A stretch of 64,000 nt of DNA, from positions 124,001 through 188,000 of the forward strand of contig JANQRT010000068.1 of assembly GCA_028284385.1 (NCBI GenBank). The letters run 5' to 3'. A program made the translations under genes and the position numbers. This stretch comes from Opitutaceae bacterium. GTDB taxonomy: Bacteria; Verrucomicrobiota; Verrucomicrobiia; Opitutales; Opitutaceae. Positions 26,338 to 33,406 of the stretch are shown piece after piece. Within the stretch, counting starts at the first letter, position 1; each line of letters opens with the position of its first letter. Under the pieces are notes generated by a model. The model worked only from the letters and a program-made list of their open reading frames with translations. It did no database searches and was not told the origin of the DNA.

Positions 26338-28253
26338 GCGACCTCATCTGGACACCCGAAGACCACGCCTGGACGAGCGATTGCCGCTTGGCTCGCTTTA
26401 TGAAGCGACACGGTGTCGAAGATTTCGATACGATGTATCGTCGAAGCGTGGAGGATCCCGGATGGTTCTGGCAGGCCGCGCTCGAAGATCTGGGCGTGCA
26501 ATGGGACACGCCGCCATCCCGAATTTTCGACGCCACGGACGGCTTCCCCTGGACTCGCTGGTTTATCGACGGACGCTTAAATCTTACCACCAACTGTATC
26601 GACCGCCATCTCGCCAACGGACGCGGCAATACCACTGCTCTCATCTACGAAGCTGACTCAGGAGATCCCGAGGATCGCCGCATCGTCACCTACGCTCAGC
26701 TCTCCCAGGAGATCGACCGCTGTGCGGCCGCTCTTCTGGCCGCTGGCATCGGGAAAGGCGATGCCGTGGGTCTTTACGCTCCGTTGCATCCCGAAACGGT
26801 CGCCATCATGTTCGCCGCTTTCAAGATAGGAGCTCGTTTCGTACCCATATTCTGCGGATTCGGTGCTCAAGCGCTCATTGATCGTCTCGAATCCTGCCAA
26901 GCTCGCATCCTCTTCGCCAATCAATTCCTCCATCGCCGCGGTAAGCGGATCCCTACTGCCGATACCCTTGCGGAGGCCCGAGCCGCCTTGTCGCTTCTCG
27001 AACGTATCGTTCATGTCGATACGGATGAATGGACCAATTTTCTCCAGACCGCCGAAGACCAGCCTACGCCCCAAGCCGCCACCGCCGCTGAAGACCATTG
27101 CATGCTCATCTACACCAGCGGTACTACCGGCAAGCCCAAGGGCACGGTCCACACCCATGCCGGAGTGCTCGCTCAAGTCGCCAAAGAAGTCGGCTACGCC
27201 TTTGACGCTCAGCCCGGCAAGCCCTTCTTCTGGTTTACCGACATCGGCTGGATGATGGGCCCATGGGAGCTCGTCGGCTGTCTCTTTTTCGGAGCCCCTG
27301 TTGTCATCCTCGATGGCGCCCCCAACTGGCCGCGCTTCGGGCGCATCTGGGAAATAATAGAGACCCATAAAGTGGATACGCTCGGCATTTCACCCACCGC
27401 TATTCGTCTCCTCATGCAGCACGAAACAGGGGAGGGGCCGGGTGACTTCGATCTCTCCAGTCTCCGACTTCTCGGCTCTACCGGCGAGCCTTGGGACGAA
27501 CGCTCCTACGATTGGTTTTTCCGCGAGGTCGGCGGCGAGCGTTGCCCCATCATGAATATTTCCGGCGGCACTGAAATCATGGGCTGCCATCTCCAGCCCT
27601 ATCCCGTCTCGCCCCTCAAATCCATGACTCTCGGGCGTGGAGGCCTGGGGATGGACGTAGACGTTTTCGATGACGACGGCCATCCTCTCCGCGAAAAAGT
27701 CGGCCATCTCGTTTGCAAAAAGCCGGCCCCGTCTATGACCAAGAGCTTTCTCGGCGACGACCAGCGCTACCTCGACACCTACTTCGAGAAATTCGGTCGC
27801 GACATCTGGTGTCACGGCGATTGGGCCAGCATCGATGCGGACGGTTTCTGGTTTCTTCACGGTAGGGCTGACGACACGCTCAAAGTCGCCGGCAAGCGCA
27901 TCGGCCCTGCCGAAATCGAGTCCGCCCTCATGGAGTGCGACGCAGTCCAGGAAGCTGTTGCTATCGGCGTGCCCGACGCTCTCAAAGGCCAAGCCATCGT
28001 GTGCATGGCGGTCGTTTCTGGCGACATCGAAGAGGCCGATCTCGTCGAGCATATCTCCAAACGCATGGGCAAGCCGCTTGCTCCTAAACACGTCCACACC
28101 ATAGCGGCCCTCCCGAAAACCCGTTCCGGAAAAATCGTCCGCGGCGTCATCAAACGGGCTTACTGCGGCGAATCCGTCGGCGATCTCTCCAGCGTGGAAA
28201 ACAAAGACGCTGTAGAGGCCATCAGTCAGCTCGCGCCCGTTACGCAGTCATGA
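26334..28253 (+). CDS. Acyl-CoA synthetase, probably acetoacetate--CoA ligase
   Basis: A 639-residue ANL-family ligase with the AMP-binding P-loop YTSGTTGKPKGTVHTH, the acetyl-CoA-synthetase-type motifs WFTDIGWMMGPW and SGGTEIMGCHL, WCHGDWA, and the C-terminal catalytic lysine motif KTRSGKIVRG. It activates a short acid with ATP and CoA. Sequence alone fits acetate or acetoacetate. In an operon that makes acetoacetate and carries a thiolase, acetoacetyl-CoA formation is the best inference. It overlaps its neighbours on both sides by ATGA junctions, so it is firmly part of the operon. Confidence 0.85.
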   Translation: MSDLIWTPEDHAWTSDCRLARFMKRHGVEDFDTMYRRSVEDPGWFWQAALEDLGVQWDTPPSRIFDATDGFPWTRWFIDGRLNLTTNCIDRHLANGRGNTTALIYEADSGDPEDRRIVTYAQLSQEIDRCAAALLAAGIGKGDAVGLYAPLHPETVAIMFAAFKIGARFVPIFCGFGAQALIDRLESCQARILFANQFLHRRGKRIPTADTLAEARAALSLLERIVHVDTDEWTNFLQTAEDQPTPQAATAAEDHCMLIYTSGTTGKPKGTVHTHAGVLAQVAKEVGYAFDAQPGKPFFWFTDIGWMMGPWELVGCLFFGAPVVILDGAPNWPRFGRIWEIIETHKVDTLGISPTAIRLLMQHETGEGPGDFDLSSLRLLGSTGEPWDERSYDWFFREVGGERCPIMNISGGTEIMGCHLQPYPVSPLKSMTLGRGGLGMDVDVFDDDGHPLREKVGHLVCKKPAPSMTKSFLGDDQRYLDTYFEKFGRDIWCHGDWASIDADGFWFLHGRADDTLKVAGKRIGPAEIESALMECDAVQEAVAIGVPDALKGQAIVCMAVVSGDIEEADLVEHISKRMGKPLAPKHVHTIAALPKTRSGKIVRGVIKRAYCGESVGDLSSVENKDAVEAISQLAPVTQS

Positions 28254-29176
28254 TACCGACCTCTCTCCATAATCTCCTTGCAGGGCTCATCGACTACGCT
28301 GGGCTATTCCCTCCAGCTATTCTTCCCATGAACGAGGCCTTCGAGAATTTTCTGCGTTACCGCGGCGAGCCCGATGCCTGGATGCTCTCTCAATTCATCA
28401 TTCCAGCCGTCCGACTCGAAGAGCTGCCTCGCATCGATTCCAGCGAGGGTAGCCCTGTTCCTTTTTCCATCATCCTGAAAGGCGGAGCCGAATCGGCCTC
28501 CTATCTCAAAAGTTTAGAAAACGGACTTGAGCATACACTCCGTTTTTTGGATACGGAAAACGGAAACGCCCGCGTGACGGCATTTGAGGTCAAGCTTCCC
28601 AGCGATCCCGATATGGCCGCTATGTTGGCCAAAGAAACGAGAGCCCAGATCGACGTAAATGGACTCGAGGACGCCAGCATCTTTTTTGAAGCCTCGGTTG
28701 GCGAAGCGTTGTCCGCAATCGTCGAGGCTCTGCGTGAAGCGATGCTCCCGAAGATCGGCTTCAAACTCCGTTGTGGCGGTCTGAGTGCGGAGCAATTCCC
28801 CAGCGTGTGTCAAGTCGCCAACGTCCTACACCTTTGCGCGATGCAGGACCTTCCCTTGAAGTTCACTGCTGGACTGCATCATCCGCTTCGCCACTACAAC
28901 GATAGCGTGCAAACCAAGATGCATGGCTTTCTCAATGTCTTTGTGGCGGCTCTCATCGCCAAGCAGAACGACCTTGCCCGCGAAGTGATTGAGGAGCTCG
29001 TGTCCTGCGAAAACCCTAAAGAAATACTCTTTGCCGATGACGCTTTGACCTTCTGCGGGCACCGCATCTCATCGGAAAATATAAAAACTCTCCGCCAACA
29101 ATTCGCCATTTCCTACGGAAGCTGTAGTTTCGATGAGCCCCGAGAAGACCTTCAGGCTCTCGGACTGCTTCCATAG
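28250..29176 (+). CDS. Uncharacterised conserved protein of the tyrosine catabolism operon
   Basis: A 308-residue soluble protein, not recognised as a named enzyme. It opens with LAGLIDYAGLFPPAILPM, has barrel-like alternation (ARVTAFEVKLPSD, ASIFFEASVG, PKIGFKLRCGG), and carries a striking motif KFTAGLHHPLRHYND followed by MHGFLNVFVAAL. The histidines look like catalytic or metal-binding residues. It is coupled to the acyl-CoA synthetase by an ATGA overlap and precedes fahA by 29 bp. The operon has no recognisable glutathione-type maleylacetoacetate isomerase, the step between HmgA and FahA, so this protein is a candidate for that step. That is inference only. Confidence 0.6.
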   Translation: MIPTSLHNLLAGLIDYAGLFPPAILPMNEAFENFLRYRGEPDAWMLSQFIIPAVRLEELPRIDSSEGSPVPFSIILKGGAESASYLKSLENGLEHTLRFLDTENGNARVTAFEVKLPSDPDMAAMLAKETRAQIDVNGLEDASIFFEASVGEALSAIVEALREAMLPKIGFKLRCGGLSAEQFPSVCQVANVLHLCAMQDLPLKFTAGLHHPLRHYNDSVQTKMHGFLNVFVAALIAKQNDLAREVIEELVSCENPKEILFADDALTFCGHRISSENIKTLRQQFAISYGSCSFDEPREDLQALGLLP

Positions 29177-29205
29177 CCGCCGTAACCATTTTTCTAAGAC
29201 AACGC

Positions 29206-30504
29206 ATGCAAGCCTACAATACCAACGACCCGAAGCTACGCTCCTTTATCGAAGTGCCTAGCGGTCATCCGTTTCCCATTCAGAATCTGCCCTATGGTGT
29301 CTTCAAGCCAAACGCTAACGCTCCTGAGCGAGTGGGCGTGGCCATCGGAGACCAAGTCTTGGATCTAAGCGTTCTCGACGGAGCGGGATACTTTGCCGGG
29401 ACGCCGCTGGAAGGGCAGGGCGTATTCGCTCAGCCACGACTCAATGCCTTCATGGCTCTAGGCAAGACCGCTTGGACCGCAGCTCGCCAAATCATTTCCC
29501 AAGCCCTCGATAGCGAATCCCCAAAGCTCCGAGACGACGTCGCCCTCCGGCAAAAAGCGCTGTATTCAATAAGCGACGTCACCATGATGCTTCCCGCCGC
29601 TATCGGCGATTATACCGACTTCTATGCCAGTCGCGAACACGCCACCAATGTCGGCACTATGTTCCGAGGTAGGGACAACGCCCTCATGCCCAATTGGCTC
29701 CACCTCCCGGTAGGCTACCACGGGCGAGCCAGTTCCATCGTGACCAGCGGAACCCCCATCAAGCGCCCCAGCGGACAGACTAAGGCTGACACTGCCGATG
29801 CTCCCTCATTCGGACCCTGCCGTCTGCTCGACTTCGAGCTCGAGATGGGGCTCTTCATCGGTCCTGGCAATGAGCTCGGACAAGCCGTCTCCGTCGACGA
29901 GGCTCACGATCATCTCTTCGGCATGGTCCTCGTCAACGACTGGAGCGCCCGCGACATTCAGAAATGGGAGTACCAGCCCCTCGGCCCTTTCCTCGCCAAA
30001 AACTTTGCCACTTCCATCTCTCCCTGGGTTGTGACCATGGAGGCTCTCGAACCCTTCCGAGTCCCCGCCGTCGCTCAAGACCCAGAGCCCTTGCCCTACC
30101 TGAAAGCATCGTATCCGTCGACCACCTACGACATCGATCTGCAAGTCCAGATCCGATCCTCTGGGATGGACGGCTGGCAGACCATCTGCCGGTCCAACTA
30201 CCGCCATCTCTACTGGACGGCCGAGCAATTCGTCGCTCACCACAGCGTCACTGGCTGCAACCTCCGGCCTGGCGATCTCCTCGCCTCCGGCACTATTAGC
30301 GGTCCCACTCCCGACTCTTACGGCAGCCTGCTCGAGCTTGCCTGGCGCGGCGAAAAACCAATAGAGCTCACCGACGGCTCCCAACGTAAATTCCTCCAAG
30401 ATGGCGACCAAGTTCGCCTTACCGCCGCCTGCGCTAGCGACCACTATACCATAGGTTTCGCTCCGGTAGAAGGGTCGATTACTCCGGCTGATCCTGTCTC
30501 ATAG
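29206..30504 (+). CDS. fahA: Fumarylacetoacetase
   Basis: A 432-residue enzyme of normal length that splits fumarylacetoacetate into fumarate and acetoacetate. An N-terminal SH3-like domain (about 15-120) is followed by the FAH catalytic fold with DYTDFYASREHATNVGTMFRG, LPVGYHGRASSIV, DFELEMGLFIGPGNELG and NDWSARDIQKWEYQPLGPF. The end reads LQDGDQVRLTAACASDHYTI then GFAPVEGSITPADP. It closes the tyrosine operon. A diverged copy of just this C-terminal end occurs as a fossil at 39409-39519. Confidence 0.95.
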   Translation: MQAYNTNDPKLRSFIEVPSGHPFPIQNLPYGVFKPNANAPERVGVAIGDQVLDLSVLDGAGYFAGTPLEGQGVFAQPRLNAFMALGKTAWTAARQIISQALDSESPKLRDDVALRQKALYSISDVTMMLPAAIGDYTDFYASREHATNVGTMFRGRDNALMPNWLHLPVGYHGRASSIVTSGTPIKRPSGQTKADTADAPSFGPCRLLDFELEMGLFIGPGNELGQAVSVDEAHDHLFGMVLVNDWSARDIQKWEYQPLGPFLAKNFATSISPWVVTMEALEPFRVPAVAQDPEPLPYLKASYPSTTYDIDLQVQIRSSGMDGWQTICRSNYRHLYWTAEQFVAHHSVTGCNLRPGDLLASGTISGPTPDSYGSLLELAWRGEKPIELTDGSQRKFLQDGDQVRLTAACASDHYTIGFAPVEGSITPADPVS

Positions 30505-30534
30505 ATATCTAGACCATCGATCCTCTCGATGTAG

Positions 30535-30554
30535 CGGAAGACGTGAGTCTTCCG
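30535..30554. other. Short hairpin between convergent genes
   Basis: CGGAAGAC, a GTGA loop and GTCTTCCG form a perfect 8-bp stem between fahA and the convergent thioredoxin-like gene. There is no T run on either side, so it is a weak terminator candidate or a small repeat. Confidence 0.5.
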
Positions 30555-30562
30555 AAAAGTAC

Positions 30563-31459
30563 TTAATGAGCGTTTTTACGTCCTAGCTGCTCACGTTGCT
30601 CTGGAGTGAGGTACTGGATGGCTTTTTTAGGATCCGTTCGGGCGAAGGCGTTTATCTTGGTGGCTTGCCCAGTACTTAAATCGAGTTCTGCGAAAATCGT
30701 GCCCTGAATTTGCTTCTTCTGGTCGTGTTTCGGGGCAGTTCGGTAGTTGGCCAACTTTTTTGAACCCGGGATTCGGCTTGGGTCATCGAGATAGATGTCG
30801 GTGGCCACTTCCTCGGCGACTGCTTTTTTGATAAGGGACTCCAGGGTGATTCGCGAGGGGTCGTAGGTCACTAGCGTGACTTCGCGTCCGCCGATAAATC
30901 CGGCTTCGGTTTCCAGCACTGCTGGCAATGCTCCCATCTTTCGTTCGCCCGTCCAAAAGCAATACTGGCAGAACGCGACACGCTCAGTGGCTCCCCTCTG
31001 CGAAGCCGTTTTTACGGTTTTGGTCTTTGCCAGTACTTTTTGGATACGCGTCATGATTCCGGGGGAAGTCCAGACACGATCCTTACGGGGAATGATGTCC
31101 TTCCCCTCGGAATCAAGAAAGCGAACGACTTGGTAGTTCCAAGCCGGCTCGCCAAACTTTTTGCGAATACGCCCGTCCTCGCCACCTTTGTTGTTGTGGA
31201 TCAGTAGGGGAATAAAGTTGTCCTCGATGGCTGCCACTACCTTGGGATCGGAGAGCACGTCATTGCCGAACTGCTTGCACCCCGCGCAGCCGGGGACTTC
31301 CTGGAAAAGAAGGAAGATCGGTTTACCCGCCTCTTTGGCCTTGGCGAGTGCTTCGTCGTAGTTCCGACCCCATGCGACGTCGCCCACCTCTTCGGGATTC
31401 TCCGCTCCAGAGAAAGGAAGCAGGGCGAAAACGAGCAAGGCGATTTGTAGAATTCTCAT
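30563..31459 (-). CDS. Exported thioredoxin-like protein fused to an MsrA-like domain
   Basis: The ATG at 31459 is chosen because it directly starts a signal peptide (MRILQIALLVFALLPFSGAE); the frame opens 22 codons earlier without signal character. The 298-residue protein has a thioredoxin-like domain (about 25-145) with Cys58-Ala-Gly-Cys61. A second domain (about 158-210) reads FCQYCFWTGERKMGALPAVL then ETEAGFIGGREV and TYDPSRITLESL. That is the methionine sulfoxide reductase A pattern (GCFW...LPGV...GYxGG...YDP) with the FW and Gly-Gly retained. It may repair or sense oxidised proteins in the periplasm. The first MsrA-like glycine is changed, so activity is uncertain. Confidence 0.65.
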   Translation of the reverse strand: MRILQIALLVFALLPFSGAENPEEVGDVAWGRNYDEALAKAKEAGKPIFLLFQEVPGCAGCKQFGNDVLSDPKVVAAIEDNFIPLLIHNNKGGEDGRIRKKFGEPAWNYQVVRFLDSEGKDIIPRKDRVWTSPGIMTRIQKVLAKTKTVKTASQRGATERVAFCQYCFWTGERKMGALPAVLETEAGFIGGREVTLVTYDPSRITLESLIKKAVAEEVATDIYLDDPSRIPGSKKLANYRTAPKHDQKKQIQGTIFAELDLSTGQATKINAFARTDPKKAIQYLTPEQREQLGRKNAH

Positions 31460-31586
31460 AATGAAAGAGAGCTTTCTGGCGGAGTCTTTATTCCAAATAA
31501 GATTCGAGGTGGCTCGACTTGCCACTTGTTTAGAGTTTGGCGTTAAAGGACAGTTAGATCAGCTTATGGTTTGGGTTTATTTTTTC

Positions 31587-31742
31587 AACCACAGAGAGCA
31601 CAGACTGCACAGAGTGAGTGCAGCTTATAACTTGGCTTTGGGATTCAGGATATTCTGGCTCGATCCAAGATTTGTAGACGATGCGAGACGTAACTCGTTT
31701 TCCTAGACGCCTTACGAAATCCACCCTGTGTACTCCGTGGTT
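31587..31742. repeat. Intergenic repeat element bounded by AACCACAGAG / CTCCGTGGTT
   Basis: Left end AACCACAGAGAGCACAGA (31587-31604) and right end CTCCGTGGTT (31733-31742) are inverted with one mismatch. The element belongs to the same family as those at 15390 and 50985. No gene lies within it. Confidence 0.65.
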
Positions 31743-31928
31743 TAGATTTCTTTTATAACTACGGAAAAGATGGAGATGGGCGCAGACGGTCCACTCTATT
31801 CCATTTTTAAATGTATGGCCCAAACTGGCTTCGGTCGCCAAGCAACACGGTTTATTTATATTTGCTCCGGCAATGCGCGGCTAGTAGATTCCGTCCGCTC
31901 GTTTCATTCCCACAATGGAACGATCTCT

Positions 31929-32039
31929 TTCTTGACCCGCAACCTTCTGAAAATCCCCGCCGACCAGATCCTCGATATGGAAATCGAAATGATCATCGTC
32001 GATGGAAAGATCGTCTACCAGCGAAAGAGTCCGCTGTAA
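31929..32039 (+). pseudogene. C-terminal fossil of an amidohydrolase (amidohydrolase-3 type)
   Basis: The frame FLTRNLLKIPADQILDMEIE, continuing MIIVDGKIVYQRK to a TAA, matches the typical end of secreted amidohydrolases (FLDRDLLTIPxxxILDxxVxMTIVDGKxVYE). Nothing recognisable as the metal-binding barrel precedes it; the upstream 160 bp are non-coding or decayed. It is interpreted as a remnant left by deletion. Confidence 0.6.
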
Positions 32040-32099
32040 GTGCACCCATTCGACTGTTCTATTCCTCAAAAATATGATACCCATTTATTAGATACAAAA

Positions 32100-33224
32100 A
32101 TGAAAATTCCAGCCTCCAAAATCGTACCGGCTATCGTGTGCTGTATCAGCGTATCAGTCGTCCTAGCAGGTGTGGTCCCTGATAAAAGTCCTTCCTTTCC
32201 TCACAAGGAAAACGTCGATAAAGGACACGTAATCCTCAGGGAACTACCGGACATGCGTGTCGACACGCCGCTCCCGCATGGATACGCTTACAATCGCCAC
32301 TCCTACGAAGGCTACTATGTATTCGACGATCCAGAAAGCCTCCTTAACGATCGGGCTTTTTATGGCGTGACAAGCGTGCTGTATAAACCGGAGTATCCAG
32401 GTCAGCGCTACAACAGGAGGAACATCGTCTACCAATACTCGCTCTCGCAGGGAAACGACAAGGAGGGTAACCAAATTTGGATGCTCGGCGAATTCAATCC
32501 TCCTAGTCTGCCCATGCAATGGATCGTTGCCACCACGGGCAAACGCCAAGGCGAAAATGCGGAAGGCATGTGGCACTGGAATTGGCCCAAAATGGAACCG
32601 CAGTCCCTCTGGCCGAGGCCTGCCAAAGTCGAGGGATACGATTATCCCAACGCCGAGGAATTCTACTACGCCCCCACGCCAGAGGATAAATCCGTCTATT
32701 GGATCGACACGCCTCCCATCGGTTTGGGCAGCGATTCGATGGACCGTGACACGACTACGCGACGTATCCAAGAAAAGGGCATAACCTTCTACCGGACGCA
32801 ACCGGGAATGAACAAACGGCAAGCCGATATTCCGGGCGGCTTCGCCATCGAGCAAGACTCCATCCGCGGATTCTATCTCTCCGAGAATCCCTACAGCATT
32901 TTCCATACGCTCGACTTCACAGGAATGCGACTGGCCCTCTTCAAGCCCAAAAACAAGGGCGATGCTTTCAGCTCCCAGAATGTAGTGCGCGAATTCTTCA
33001 TGCTGCAAACCTCCGATCATGATGGCGATCACCTGTGGCTTTGGGGCGAACAGATCGCTCCGACCAAGCCCAAATGGATCGTCAAGAAAGGTACCGGAAA
33101 GTTCGAAGGCCTTGTGGGGCAGGGGACTTGGCAAAGAGACATTCCTAAGGGGCGCCACATTCCTGAAGGCGTTCGCGGCACTCCGCTGGCTACTGACTTC
33201 GAATTCCTTGCGCCTAAAAATTAG
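32100..33224 (+). CDS. Secreted protein with a duplicated ~105-residue domain, function unknown
   Basis: Start at the ATG at 32100, which begins a signal peptide (SKIVPAIVCCISVSVVLAG); an in-frame GTG at 32040 lies 20 codons earlier. The 374-residue product contains two diverged copies of one domain. The first has HGYAYNRHSYEGYYVFDDPE, FYGVTSVLYKPEYPG, IVYQYSLSQGNDKEGNQIWM, LGEF and WHW. The second has GGFAIEQDSIRGFYLSENPY, DFTGMRLALFKPKNKG, VVREFFMLQTSDHDGDHLWL, WGEQ and GTWQ. The pattern suggests two small beta-barrels or sandwiches. No enzyme motif is evident. It lies alone between an amidohydrolase fossil and the S9 peptidase gene. Confidence 0.65.
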   Translation: MKIPASKIVPAIVCCISVSVVLAGVVPDKSPSFPHKENVDKGHVILRELPDMRVDTPLPHGYAYNRHSYEGYYVFDDPESLLNDRAFYGVTSVLYKPEYPGQRYNRRNIVYQYSLSQGNDKEGNQIWMLGEFNPPSLPMQWIVATTGKRQGENAEGMWHWNWPKMEPQSLWPRPAKVEGYDYPNAEEFYYAPTPEDKSVYWIDTPPIGLGSDSMDRDTTTRRIQEKGITFYRTQPGMNKRQADIPGGFAIEQDSIRGFYLSENPYSIFHTLDFTGMRLALFKPKNKGDAFSSQNVVREFFMLQTSDHDGDHLWLWGEQIAPTKPKWIVKKGTGKFEGLVGQGTWQRDIPKGRHIPEGVRGTPLATDFEFLAPKN

Positions 33225-33406
33225 AACCCTAGCGCTTTGCTAGTGAATGTCGCCTCTCGAATATCCGCTTTACATGTATCAATTAGTATCCGAATTATCA
33301 ATTCATATACATTTCATTAACGATGATGACTATTGATAACAGGAATGACTTCGACCATCAGCTCCTCGAAGGATACTCCGGCGCTAAATCCATACTCTAA
33401 ACCAAG

